Source of the DNA: Copromyces sp. CBS 386.78
Lineage: Eukaryota > Ascomycota > Sordariomycetes > Sordariales > Sordariaceae
Assembly (NCBI GenBank): GCA_030685235.1
Contig: MU839242.1
Span: forward strand, 26,035 to 90,034
Length of the DNA stretch: 64,000 nt
Reading direction: 5' to 3'
The notes under the pieces are model-generated. The model was given only the letters and a program-made list of their open reading frames with translations, made no database searches and was not told the origin of the DNA. This document shows positions 12,201-24,954 of the stretch, in pieces; the first letter of the stretch is position 1; each line of letters starts with the position of its first letter. The position numbers and the translations under genes are program-made.

Positions 12201-13339
12201 AATATATAAATTTGCCTTTTAAAAAGAAGTATAAATATATTAAATACAACTAATTTATTAATATACTTTTAAAATTCGTCCCCTAAATTATCCAATTAGT
12301 AAGAGCGCTTAATTTAGAAGCTGCCGCCTATACTCTAATTGATCCCAACGAATTACCTCCTCTACTAAGGACTAATAATTACCTATATACTAATTAATAA
12401 CGCCTAATGGCGACCGAAGAGTTTAACGTGTTTAGTCTAAATTAAAGCTATTATAATAATAGAGGTAATAGTAGCTATAGATACGAGGATAGCTACTAAA
12501 AGGGTTTTATCGACTACGGATATAATTAAAGCTATAGTTAAGGTTATAATAAGAGATATAGCGGTCCTTAATATAGTTATGGCGGTTATTAAAGCGGTTA
12601 TTAAAGCGGTCATTAGTATAGCTATAGTAGTCAATAAGGCGGTTATTAAAGCGGTTATTAAGGCGGTTATTAGTATGGCTATAGCGGTCAATAAGGCGGT
12701 CATTAAGGCTATGGCGGTTAACAAGGCGGTTATCAAGGCGGTCATTAGCATAGCTATAGCGGTCATCAAGGCGGTCATTAAAGCGGTCATCAAGGCGGTT
12801 ATTAGCATAGCTATGGCGGTCAATAAGGCGGTCATTAGCGTGGCTATAGCGATCAACAAGGCCGTTATTAAGGCGGTTATTAATAAGACTACCAAGGTAT
12901 AAATACAGCTAGTTACGGTAGTAATTATAATATATTATATGAAAGCTACGAATATATACTAATTCGTCCTACTAAAGCCCAACGTTAAGTCCTAGTTGGT
13001 AGCCGTCGGAATATAACCAGTACGGCACCGCCCAACCCTCGAGATAAACGTCAACCGCCGCCGCCCAATAATCCCGGTAGTCCTACTGGTCCTCCTTATA
13101 GTCGTACCCCTAGTACTAGCCGTAGCGGTAGTCTTGCTAGTCCCCCTCGTACCCCTAGTACTAGCTGTGGCTAAGTATTTGTAGCAACTATAAGTATTAC
13201 TCCCCTAATTCCTAGACGCATTCGTATGCCTCCGATATTAGAGAGTATACTCGTTTCTTCGACCTTCGAGTTTGAGAGTATACTCGTTTCGACCTTCGAA
13301 TCTAAAATATTAACTAGTATAAAGTCCTTAAATCTTTAA
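9293..13339 (+). pseudogene. el2 gene C2: prion-like/low-complexity protein, RIP-mutated
   Basis: One forward frame runs from ATG 9293 to TAA 13337-13339, interrupted only by RIP-type stops, with one intron at 9581-9646 (GTAAGT, ACTAAT, TAG) after codon 96 in phase 0, the same position class as in el5. Predicted ancestral length is about 1326 residues. Order: N-terminus; repeats of the type SQQGQQYPSLLG (about 10080-10460); a charged K/R/E region (10690-10830); PVKPVKPVK; the conserved core (about 11480-12300, with YFEPLTHTSLQKL, FLFYYNQFTSIII, RTFNQIYKYITKYINYE); GGYQ/GGHQ repeats (12430-12900); and a C-terminus with IPRRIR and SIKSLNL. Alternate open frames over the GGYQ repeats are shadows. 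Function unknown; composition resembles RNA-binding, phase-separating proteins. Confidence 0.75.
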
Positions 13340-14108
13340 AAGATTCTTCTAGCAATTGGCTTTCTTCATTTAGCTTGAATTTTTCAATATTATTAGAATT
13401 ACCTATATAGTTATATACCAATTAATAGCATCAACAACGTTTTCAGGCATACGTTCACCATTATAGTATTCAGCGTTACAGTTAATATTATAGAATTTAT
13501 TGTCGTAGCGGTATTTATTATCGTACTTAGCGATACTTACAAGCATACTTATAGTAGATTATATTATAATAGTTATATAGATAGGTAGATTGTTTTCTAT
13601 ATTATTGTTCATTAATATAATTTTAGTTTAGTCTTTGTGTAGTAATATTATTAGTGTTAGTAATGCATTTAGCGGACGTGGCCCGTGCGCGGTAATTTGG
13701 TAATTGTGATAGGCGTATTGATTTGGCGGTACAATATTAAATTAGCAAGACCCTAATCGACGTCGCAATTACTTTTACGACCGTACGATGTGAGCGCCGC
13801 GGCGTTAACTTGGCGTTCAATTGGCAAGACCCCAGTATCGCAATTGCCTTGCGACAGTACGTGCATGACTTGCTTAATTGAATGGGCAAGACCCCAGTAT
13901 CGCAATTGCCTTTACGACCGAAACGTATATAACTTGCTATTGAATAGGTAAGACCCTATGATGATACCTGCCTTTCTGGGCGATTTTGAGAAATGTCGCG
14001 ACGGTAAAATGCTTAGCGATTGTAAAATGCTCTATACCGTCCTGTAATAGTAAAGTAATAGTAAAAATCAGTTTACAGGGGGCGTACGGTAATGACACAG
14101 TAAATAGG
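13340..14108 (+). other. el2 3' tail
   Basis: Non-coding tail between the gene C2 stop and the el2 terminus, only moderately mutated. It holds the tandem array listed separately; no other feature seen. Confidence 0.5.
13741..13985. repeat. Four diverged ~60-80 bp tandem units
   Basis: Units begin GGCAAGACCCCAGTATCGCA or a variant at about 13744, 13823, 13884 and 13947, each followed by a TTACGACCG-like half. The middle copies keep CpA (CCAGTATCGCAA) while the first and last show CTAAT and CTATG variants. They lie inside the el2 subterminal region. Confidence 0.8.
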
Positions 14109-14130
14109 CTTCTATATACCCTTAGCTAAG
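14109..14130 (+). other. el2 right terminus
   Basis: Sequence CTTCTATATACCCTTAGCTAAG. The same end motif, YTATATA followed by GCTAAG, closes el3 (28422), el4 (32005) and el5 (58214), and homology to the family stops there in each case. Directly to the right is the interior of gene C3 of el3. Confidence 0.75.
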
Positions 14131-14546
14131 TACCATAATATTATTTCGCCTAATAAATAGCTAGAATAAAATAATCGCTTCTAATATATAGCTAAATATA
14201 TAAAGTCTATTATATTTATAAATATCTTTTAGAAAGATATTTAGCGTATTAATACTCTTACTCCGGTAATTATTATATTATCTACTTATTAATAAAGGCC
14301 CGGTCTATAGAATAATAATATAATACGCCCCGAACCTACTTTTAACCTACCTAGATTTTCGAACGGTTAAATATTAATATTTAATTTTAATATATAGTAT
14401 CTTCCTTTAGGATATCCTCCTTCTTTGAAATATCCTATTATTTTTAGATACTCGGTTATTACTTAGGCTTTTTCGCCTAATTATTAATTTGTACTTCGCT
14501 TTTTAATACCGGCCTAGTATTTTTCGCTTAACTAGCCTCTATTTAG

Positions 14547-14650
14547 TAATTATATCCTTTATAATTATATTCTTTATAATTATATTCTTTATAATTATAT
14601 TCTTTATAATTATATCCCTTATAATTATATCCCCTATAATTATATCCCGG
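14547..14650. repeat. Seven 15-bp units inside gene C3
   Basis: TAATTATATTCTTTA and close variants repeat seven times in frame, giving YNYIL-type repeats in the mutated protein (probably YNHTP before mutation). The period keeps the reading frame. Confidence 0.9.
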
Positions 14651-15210
14651 CGAATTATTATTCTTCTTACTTTACAACCCTTGTATAATATTAATAGTAG
14701 TATTATTATTAATTATTTTCGCCTTTATAAAGCTTAATAGTAATAGATTTGCAAATTGTTGAATAGGAAATTTAGGTACGGGTCTAAGTACAAATATAAA
14801 TAATATAACGATAGATGCAATAGTAAATGCAATAATAGATGGAATAATAAATATAGTAATTTCAATAACAATTTCTTTAATAAAGGGCTTCCTAAACTCC
14901 CTAGCCTATTTAAGCTCCCTAACCCACCTAAATGCTTGCTCCTACCCTTAGTAATAATTAGAAGGATATCGAACGCTTCCTTTATAGTAGAAGTTTCGCC
15001 GATACGAGCGAATTTTCACAAATATAAAGTACTATACTAAAATAAATTAATTAATAGACCTTCAATTGTAAAGCTAACTATAAGGTAAAGGAGGCTCGTA
15101 AAGTAGAAGAGTTTTGTAAAAGTTAGGAAAATAAAATGGAGTAACTTCGTTAAGTATAAATCGCTAAGGAAAAGGTTTAGGCTTAGGCCCCGGCAAAGAC
15201 TAGACCCCCT

Positions 15211-15499
15211 TGTAAAGTCTTAGTACGATAGGGTGGGAAATACCTCAATATACGAGGTAGGTCTATTCTTGTTAAAAGACTTTAGCCTAACCGGTTGGAA
15301 GGGACCGGTTAGGCCGTAAGGGTTTTTATATTCGTACGAGCCCTCGGTAGGCCCGGCCTTCGGCGCTCGTATTCCAACCGAGCGCCTCCACCCTTATCGG
15401 TCTCGCTTATCGAACCTACTCTATATCCCGTATTAAGTTAGGCTTAGTAGCCTTACCCTATATCGGCCTATCCTAAGCCTCCTACTCTATATTTTTATA
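15211..15499 (-). repeat. Gypsy-A 3' LTR
   Basis: 289 bp, same length as the partner LTR, heavily mutated. Differences from the partner are almost all C-to-T or G-to-A; for example TGCTCC in the partner reads TACTCT here and CAGG reads TAAG. Confidence 0.92.
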
Positions 15500-16259
15500 A
15501 TTATCCCCCCCTTTAAAAGTTATAGTCCCTTATAGTTCGTACGTATATACTATTTTATTTATTTTATAATTATATACTTTATTATTTTAGCGGGGCTTTA
15601 TCGGCGAATCCCTAGCCGTCCCCTTCCTTTTAAGCACTTTTATACGTACAAATATAGTACTCTATTTCCTATTCGCTACCTATATTTTATTTAATATACG
15701 GACGTAGTATTCTACTTCCTATTTATTACCTATACTTTACTTAGTATATAGACGTAGTACTTTACTTCTTATTCGTTATTTAAAGTTTCTTAGGGTTTTT
15801 TATAGTTTATTAACGTTATTCCCCCCCCTAAATACTTAACCCTCTAAATAATTATATACCCTTTATTTTTATAGTAAGCGTATCCTATTTTTACGTACTA
15901 TAATTATTCGCCAACCTTTATACTAATTATTTTCTCCTTAATTAGCTTCTTATATTATACTTTCTTATATACTACGATTATTCGCCGATTCGTAAATTAA
16001 TTACCCTTTCTCAAATTAACTTCTTTTATTATATTTACTTTTTATATAACCTTTATTTCCTTAAACCTATTTTTACCAACCTATTATTATAATAGTTTAG
16101 TACGCTTAAATATCGGTTTTCGAAAGCCCTACTAACAGTAACGAATTTCCCCGCGCTATAGCTAATTTCCCTTATATTATAACGGAACGAATTTTACATC
16201 GCTACCCTTTTAATATAATAAAGGGCTTTCCCTTTATTTAAATATAAATATATAATTTC

Positions 16260-19080
16260 TTTTTTCCGTATTCGCAAGCGCTTATTCGGCGATTTATATT
16301 AATTTTATTACTATTTTTAAGATAGCGAAACAACGCTTTACTTATAATATTCGCTTATTATATATTTAAATCCTTTATTCCTTTACTACCTCTAGACTAA
16401 GGATTTGGGAAATATTTGCGCCCATTATTAGGTATAGAATAAAGTTTACCGCCCGGTATATATTTTTCTTTTTTAATTCCCGAAGTACTTTATCAATTAA
16501 TATTCGTCGGTTAAATCCCCTTTAAATATTTAGGGATATTCTAGTACTATTAATACTATATATTAAATATCCTTCGTTACGTCTAAGCCTATTATAATAA
16601 TAATCTTTTTTATAATAATATTATAAATATTCTTATATACGTTCGTATAAATATTTCGAAAGATTTGCACTTTATTAAGAATTTATATAATTATTTTAGT
16701 AAATTTATTAATAAATAGGCGGCGACCGGTCGCAATAAGGCTACTTTTAGCGAACTTTTAAAGGAAATACGCTCGTTACGCCGTTTCGCCTCTATAATTA
16801 TAACTATTTTATATTATAGTTTCCGCCTTAACGTATATATAAATACCGCTTAATATTTTAAAACTATAGCCGTATTTACTAATAGTCTACCCTTCGCCGA
16901 ATAAGCGCCTAGTATTCTACTTTTAATAAGGATAGCTTTAAATTAATTTATCGTTTAGTAGTCGTATAAGTTCTCTATTTACTAATTTTAAAAGTACAAG
17001 AAAAATTGGCGTTATAAACTTCCGTTTTCTATTTACGTAAAAATACGGGAATTATTATCTATAAATTTAAAATTTAGGATTAAATTACGTACTTTTTAGC
17101 CGGGCACTTACTATTAAACTAGGCTTCGTATTACCCGTCCCGCGCCGCTTTTTAAATAAAATTATATTTTTAATATTTAAATTCTACATTATATTACCGA
17201 TAACGAGGAAAATAACGATTATTAATCGCCGACTATCCGTTTTAATAATCCAATCCTTTTTCCCTTTATTTTTATTAACTCTTATTTCTAATTTATCCTA
17301 TTAATACTTTATACTATTAATAGTCCTACTATTTATTAACGTATCTTCTTTATTTATAGTATTTAAACTATCCTTAAATTTAATATAGTTACGCCCAAAG
17401 ATAATAGCCCTTCCCCTAATATTTCCCCTATTACCAATTAAATAGTTTCTAATAACGAAAGAAATAATAATAATATTTTTTCTACAGCCAATTCTCTAAG
17501 CGGCGGGGCTTCGGAATTTTATAATTCGTTTAATTCCTTTTATTTTTTTCGTTTACAAAATTCGTCTCCTTTAAATTCGTTTAACCCTCCTTTTTTAAAT
17601 AGTAAATATAATAATATTATTAAACTTAGCCCCGAAGCCTTTCTTTAATACATTAACTCTATATTTAATAATTTAAATAATAATAATCTTACCCTTAATT
17701 CAATAAATATTAATATTAAATCCTTCGCCGAATATTCGGAAGGTAATACTTCTTTAAATTTATAATTTATTAGCAAACTATCGGTTTTTAATATACCCCT
17801 AAACCCTCTTTTAATTATTCTTATTTTTAATTATAATTATCCTTTTATATAGTAAGGCGGGGAAATTTTTACTATTAAGGGTAATTCGGTAATTTCTATT
17901 ATAAGCAATATCCGTCGTCTTCTTTTAAACGATTTTCTAAATAGTAATTTTCGCCTTTATCTTAGGACCTCTATAGTACGTAGCCAATATTTTCGGTACT
18001 ATTAATTTTTATTAGAGCGCCATTATATACCGACCCTTCTCCGCTAGAAAGTTTATAAGTTAGAATTACTTTTAGATTGCCGTATTTCTATTATACCGAT
18101 TCCCGAAACTTCTCCTAAATTTATTCTACTATAAGAGAATATAAATATTAATAGTAAAATAAGTTAATATAACCCGAATAGAGAGCATTCGCATTTAATA
18201 TAATTATTTTATAACCCTTCTAAGCCTCTAATTGTATAACCGATTTTTCACTTCTTATTCGCCATTAGAAGACCCTTTACGCCCCCTTCTATATAAGAAT
18301 ACTATCCCAAAGCGGGGTTTATTATAATTACCGGTCCTTCAACGCTTTATCCCCCTTCGGTTATATTTTTTCGTATCCCCTATTTTTCTTTAAATATATT
18401 TTTTAAAGAATTTAATCTATTTGCCCGTTTTTACAATTTAATAAACGTCGGTAACCTTTATACGCTAACCTTATTATCCGAATTTAATCTTCCTACGTCC
18501 CTATTTATATAGAGTATAATTATTAACGTACATTCTCCTACTATTATATAGGCCGAAGTAGGCCCCTCTATTAGCGTTAATTCGCTATTTATTAATTAAT
18601 TTAAATTACTTTCTCTTCGTCCTTTAATAAAATTTAAGATTATTATCGGCGGCCCTTCGGCTAAAACGGGCCCTATTATTATAATTAACCCCTCTAAATA
18701 TATTCGCCCGCTCCCTTTTAAGAGGGGTAATATTTAAATACTGTTTTTAATTATTTTCTAATACCCTTCAGTCGGTTTTCCTTCGGCTTTTACCTTCGTA
18801 GCTTCGCCCCGTAGGCTTAGCCGTCGTCCTTCCGCCGCTAAAAAAAGTAAAAGTAAAAATATTAGTCCTACTCCCTTTATAGCTATTTATTTAGAGCCTT
18901 TTTCTAATTCTTTTATTAGTAGTCAATCGTTTGCGGCCCGCCGTTCTCCTTAGAAGTAGAATATATTTAAAACCGCTACTAATACTAATAATCCTAATAA
19001 GCATTATAAATAGCGGGTCGGTTATAAATTTTCTTTAGTAAATTACTAAATCTTTTATTTATTTTCTAATACTTAAACCT
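16260..19080 (+). pseudogene. Antisense long coding remnant inside Gypsy-A
   Basis: Opposite in strand to gag-pol and located between integrase and the 3' LTR. Reading TAA/TAG as Gln gives nearly continuous protein-like sequence for about 900 codons with perhaps one or two frameshifts. Landmarks: LRTFQPGTYYQTRLRITRPA (about 17090), SLSGGASEFYNSFNSFYFF (about 17490), a K/S-rich basic stretch AAKKSKSKN (about 18835) and RRSPQKQNIFK (about 18940). I do not recognise the family. Extra antisense frames between pol and the 3' LTR are known in some plant Gypsy elements; alternatively it is a captured gene. Confidence 0.55.
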
Positions 19081-19299
19081 TTTATTCGCCTTTTTATCGG
19101 CTTCGTACTAAATTATTTAATATAAATATAATTCTTTATAGTAGAATAGAATTCTCTTTATTTATCTTATTAATTTATATCGTCTTACTTTTTATATACC
19201 CGTTATTTAATCTTCTAATACTTAGAAAGCACTTTCTACGCATTATATAAATATTCTACTAATTCTTAAATATTATATTCGATAGATTATCCCGTCTAC

Positions 19300-22200
19300 T
19301 TAATTAAGAATTTCTCATCTACCCTTTTCCTTTAATAATCTACGATTTCTTCTACTTCTTATTTATCCTAATCTTCTACTAATTCCGGTAACGGTATTTC
19401 GTCAATAACTTTACTATTAATTTTCTATAGTTCGAATAGGCTTACCGGGAATACGTCGTATATCTTCTAATATTTCGTAAATAAGATAATTTAATATATT
19501 TAAGATCCAATCCGCTCGACTATTTTAATTTTAATAAAGGTAAATATAAATTTATAATTCTAAAAATGAAAATTCTTAGTAAACAATCCTATAAAATTGC
19601 TTAATCGGAATTTAATCGGCGTATATCGCTTATTATACCCTTTCTTTTAGTTTTTAATAGCCCGTTCCCAATATTAGCGTATAAACTTCCGTACGGCTTC
19701 TAAACGCTACAAACGCTCCTTTACTCTTTAAACTTTTAACTTATAACGTCTTTCTATATATTCGATTATACAAGGGTAGAAATTATATAGGGCTTCGAAC
19801 AGCGATACTCCTATAATTACATACTTAGAATTATTATAAGCGAATTCAACCTCCTACAATTAGCGGGACTATATAGTACCATCCTTTTCGATTACATTAA
19901 TATAGAGGAGTTCTTTAATTATTTAATATATTTATTCTATTTATTTATCGGTTTAAGGGTAGAATATAGTAAATAATTAACGTAATATACTTCGGGTCTT
20001 AGTAAATTCTTTTTAAAACTCGCTAATAAATAATTTATTCCTATTATTAATAATTCTTAAAAGGGAACTAAAGCGATATTCCACGTATTTATAAAAGAAA
20101 CTAATTATTTCTATAACGTTAAAAGTCTTTTTAATAAATATTATTATTGCGAATTTTATAAACCAATTAACGATAATTAAAATAATATCGTATATATTAT
20201 TATAAAGCCCCTAATTCGGCGGTAAGCTAATAATAAAATCTATACTAATCTCCTAAAAAGGTTGTTCTAATAGTAGCAAGGATTGTAAATCTCCGTAGGG
20301 CTTATATTTAAATCGTTGTATTCTTTAATATAATTCGTATTTACTAATATATTCCTTTATATTAATAGCGAAGTTTTCTCAGTAGAATTTTCTTTTAATT
20401 AAGTCTAACGTTTTAAAAGTATTTATATAACCTACCCTCGGGTTATTATAATAATTGCGTAGGAATTCTTTATATAGTAAACTTTTATTAAAGATTATTA
20501 ACCGTCCTTTAAATTATAAAACCCCTTAATTATCTAATTTATACCCTTTAATTATAAAGCTTTTTACTCGTATAGGCGCCGCTAGGTCGGTAATATTAGG
20601 ATTTCTAAGCTAGAATTCTTTTATAATAATATAAAGTTTTTAACTCTCTTTAATTACGAAGGGGTATTCCTTACGTAAAATCTTTTTAACAATCCTTTTA
20701 AGTAGGATTTAAGGAAATAGGTTATTTTTTAATTTAGTCTCCTATATCCGACAGGTCGCCGACCGAATAACTTTCTTAATTTATTTAACGAATAAATAAA
20801 TTATAGACTATTTCCTATATTCGTAAGGGAATTTTACTTCGAATATTTTCCTTATTTCGAAGGAGAATTATTATATTAGCCCTAATTTCCGTTAGAATAT
20901 TAGTAAAACGTTACCGTATTCTATTTCCCCCTTTATATAATTTAACTTCTTAAATAAATTATCCACCGGGTTAATTTTGCCTAGCCGGTAGGCGATATTA
21001 AAATTAAATTATAATAATTAATATACCTACTATACGAACTTCCTTCGGAGGTCCCTCGCCGGTAATTCGATAATACCCATTAATACTTAATAATCTATAA
21101 GGATTTAGAATTTTTAAAATAATTTTTTTAAATAATAGTTTTAATATTCCAAATTTATAATAATTATAAAGAGTTCTTATTAGCCTATATATTAATATTA
21201 TTCTATTTTTATAAGTTTCTTTAAAAAAAAAGGCTACTAAATATTATTAATCGCTTATTTTCTAGGATAGGATACCCGAAATAGCCTTTACCGAAGTATC
21301 TATTTCTACCTATATTTCTTTCGACTAATCCTAATATTAGAAGATAAGCGTTAATATAAAAGTTTCTTTAAACATTTCGAACGTTTTATCGGCTATTTTT
21401 AATTATTTAAAAAGCCCCTTCTTCCTCCCGTTCTAACTTCTTTTTAAAAGGTCCGTTAGTAAGGCTATTAATTTAGAATACTAATAAATAAACCGCCGAT
21501 AAAAGTTCGCGAACTTTAGAAATATTTATATATTGTAGAAAGATTCCGGCCTAAGCTACTCCTTAATTACCTTTATTCTCTTAAAGTCTATTATAATACC
21601 CTAAGTCGTAATTCAGTAACCGAGGAAGTTTACGTATTCTTTATAAAATTCGTACTTAAATAACTTTATATAGAGTTAAGCGTCCTTTAAGCGTTCGAAT
21701 ACTAATTGTAAATATTTATTATATTCTTCTTTACTCTATAAAAATATAAGGATATTATTAAGGCAAATAATTTAAATTTTATCGACTAAATCCGCTAAGG
21801 CTCTATATATATACGTTTAAAAGGTAGCCGGGGCGTTTATTAAATTAAATAATATAATTATATATTCGAAATATTTATATTAGGTTTTAAACGCCGTTTT
21901 CTATTCGTCCCTTTCCTTAATACGGATTCTATAATAAACTTCTTTTAAATCGACCTTAGAAAAGACTTTAACGCCCGCTAAACGATCTATTAATTCGCCA
22001 ATTAGCGGAAGTAAATAATAATTTTTAATAATAATTTTATTAAACCTATAATAATTTATATAAAATTGTAAGGAACTATCCTTCTTAAGTATAAATAGGA
22101 TTAATACTCTTACTAGGTTATCTAAATATTAGATTTATCCGGCTCGCAAATTTTCTTTTAAATAATCGTAAAATATATTTAGCTAGACTTTCAATAAAGG

Positions 22201-24620
22201 GTAGATCGCCTTTTTTAATACGGTCTCCCCTTCTTTAATTTTAATAGTATATTCCGCATTAAGGAGGGTAGGGAATATTTTAGCCCCTTTCTCCGAAAAG
22301 TAAAATTCGAATTCCTTTAATACCGGTAGGATTATTGCCGGCCCGTTAGCGGCATCCTCTTCGTCCTTATCGATATTTTTAAGGGTAGGTCTTAAAGGAT
22401 TATATACTACCGTTATAGAAGCGATAAAAACTTTTTCGCCTTATATTACTTTACGTATAAAAATTTTTAATTCCGCTATTTAAAGTCTATTAAATTCGAA
22501 TTTATTACTATGTATATATATAATAATACCTTCTAAACCTATATTTAATATTAATATTAATAGTAGTAATATATATACGTCTCTACGGATAATATAAAAT
22601 AATTATATTATTTCTTATTCTTAGCTATTTATATTCTTTAATAAGAGGGTAACTTCGAAAATTCTATAATACTTTATTTTTCCGCCGTTCGTACCTATAA
22701 GTACAAATATTACTATAGTTATAACTTATTTTAGTTTATACTTCCTAGCGAAATTCTTACAAATTATATTAATTTCCGCGCCTATATTTAAATTTATATC
22801 GACCTTTTATCGACAACCTTTTAACGTTATTACTATCACTATTATTTTTATTAAATTATTTCTTCCGGCCGTTTTAAAATTAGTAACCTCCTTAAATAAC
22901 GGTTTATTTAAAGGGTTTAATCTTTTAATAATATTAAGGAATCGGATAACTCTTTAATCCTTTTAAAATCTTCTAATAGTTTATTAATTAAAATACTTTA
23001 GACCGCCGCTCTTTCGCGCGGTTTATACCTATTTATTTTAAGCTTTTTAGGGTAATCCCGGGTAATATATCCCTTTTCTTAGTAATTATAATATTTTTAC
23101 TAGGAAATTCGGGAATTTGATTCCTATTTATCCGGAGACCGGTCTCTCTTCCAATAATCCTGGGAAAAACGTTGCCAGTCCTGGTTTTATTCCGATTAGT
23201 CGTTATAATTATTATTATATTATTTCGAACGGTTATTATCCTAAGGTTTTAGAGAACTTTCCTTCCTTCCCTATTTCTATTCGGCGTCTTTTATTTATTA
23301 TACTAAAGCCTTCTATATAACTTCTTATATATTGGCGACGGAGATACTTAAGGTTTCGAAATATTATTTAATTTTAAGTATTAATTTGAAGAAGAAAATA
23401 TAAATAATATCCTTATTATTTTTAATATTTTGTTTAAGCCTTTAATAATAGGCGTTAAATTTTTCGAAAAAGATCTATAGGTTTTCGTTATCCTTTTAAT
23501 ATATATTATAAATTTCGGCCCGGATATTTATTTTATAGTATTCGGGTATAATATATTCCTTACGTACGAATTTAAAAAATTCTTCCTATATAGCGTCCCG
23601 TCTCTTATTTTTACTATCTAGTAGTATAATAACGAAGGTTCGCTACGACGTAGCCAGCTTTTCTTCTATATAGGTCTACGCCTATAGGATCTTTTAATAA
23701 TTATTAATGTTTTTTCGTATTCGGTTACCGTTCTATAAGCCTTTAATCTAATTTTCGACTTCGGTATTAATATTAGACGTAATAAAATAGTAAATACTAT
23801 ACGTAGGAATTTTCGTATTAGGGGCTTAATTAATCTTTTTTTATACTATAATTTAAATAATCGCTTATAATTCTTTTAATATAGCGATTAATTTGTAAAA
23901 GTCGAAGTTGTTAATAACCGAATAATAGTATTTACGAATAAAATATTTTCTTAATTACTTTCGATAGTCTTTATTATTTTCCGATTACGAGGGATTATAG
24001 GGTTTATTTTAGGCCGGTATAAGCGATTATATAGACGATTAGGATTTAACGTAGTCTTCTAACTAAGTAGAAGGATTATAATTACAGCGCTAAGTCGGCT
24101 AGGCCTTTTTATATAGCGAACGAAAATAGTTATAGCGGTATATAAGGGTATTAAAATAGTATTATAGTACGTATTTCGCTCTTTATTCGGGGGAGTAATA
24201 TTTATAGCGCTAATAAGGATTATATAATTTGTAAGTACGTAAAATACGCGAATATTTGGAGTAATAACGTTCCTAACGTTATTTCGGCGAAGTTCCTTAT
24301 ATAAAAATATTTTTAAATTCTAATTCCGGAATTTAGTTAATTATAATTGTAACAGACTTTATATCGACGCGCTACTCCTTAATTTAAATTATAGGGCTAT
24401 TAAGTTCGTCGGTCGGCTATTTATCGGCGAATTAATAATTATTTATTTAATTATTGGTAGCGTTACCCCGAGCTTTAGCGGCGTTATAAATCTCTTTGCC
24501 TAATTCTTTTAGATAGTTTTAATTTAGTATAGGCTCGTCCGGGTTAGCTTTATATTCTAAAGAACGCCCGCGGCGACGTACTGTACCTTGGGTACCGGTA
24601 CTTTCCTTTCGTATATTAAC
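19300..24620 (-). pseudogene. Gypsy-A gag-pol remnant
   Basis: Minus strand. Gag (about 23000-24600) ends near a CCHC zinc knuckle remnant at 23060-23110 (two Cys now Tyr, followed by KKGYITRD). Protease is expected around 22400-22900. The RT core includes ICLNNILIFL at 21739-21768, the VYLDDILIF motif with both catalytic Asp changed to Asn, followed by the usual FLGY.I and FANFYRRFI blocks (21480-21620). Integrase (about 19870-20600) shows EISIDFIISLP and FYPQTDKQIE. All are typical of chromovirus-like Ty3/Gypsy elements; stops and Asp-to-Asn changes fit RIP. Confidence 0.85.
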
Positions 24621-24665
24621 TATATTCCCGGCCTTCGTAAACGAATATTTAAGAGGCTAAAGAAT

Positions 24666-24954
24666 TATAAAATCTTAGTACAATAAGGTGGGAAATACCT
24701 TAATATACGAAGTAGGTCTATTTTTATTAAAAGATTTTAGTTTAACCGGTTAGAAGGGACCGGTTAGGTTGTAATAGTTTTTATATTTATACGAGCCCTC
24801 GGTAGGCCCGGCCTTCGGCGCTCGTATTCCGACCGAGCGCCTCCACCCTTATCGGTCTCGCTTATCGAACCTGCTCCATATCCCGTATCAGGTTAGGCCT
24901 GGTGGCCTTGCCCCGTGTCGGCCTATCCCAGGCCTCCTGCTCCATATCCTTACA
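24666..24954 (-). repeat. Gypsy-A 5' LTR
   Basis: 289 bp; in element orientation begins TGTAAGGATATGG. The end next to the flank (about 24840-24954) keeps nearly all CpA/TpG, whereas the side next to gag is mutated, so a RIP boundary falls inside this LTR. Confidence 0.92.

Larger units (their letters stand above)
15211..24954 (-). mobile_element. Gypsy-A: full-length Ty3/Gypsy LTR retrotransposon
   Basis: 9744 bp bounded by two 289-bp LTRs with TG...CA ends (partly changed to TA by mutation). A perfect 5-bp target duplication CCCCT flanks it (15206-15210 and 24955-24959). Coding order gag, protease, RT, RNase H, integrase runs on the minus strand, so 24666-24954 is the 5' LTR. It sits in the coding sequence of gene C3, and removing it with one CCCCT restores the C3 frame. 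A long additional plus-strand frame lies between integrase and the 3' LTR. RIP has destroyed all frames. Confidence 0.93.

Noticed and set aside
12437..12902. Open frames with AVIKAVIK / LMTALLTA repeats on both strands
   Set aside because: They are shadows of GGYQ/GGHQ repeats of gene C2, which reads in another forward frame matching both ends of the gene.
14109..14130. Helitron 3' end (CTRR) at the element termini
   Set aside because: CTAA is followed by G rather than T, no Rep-helicase is seen, and el5 has inverted tips at both ends.
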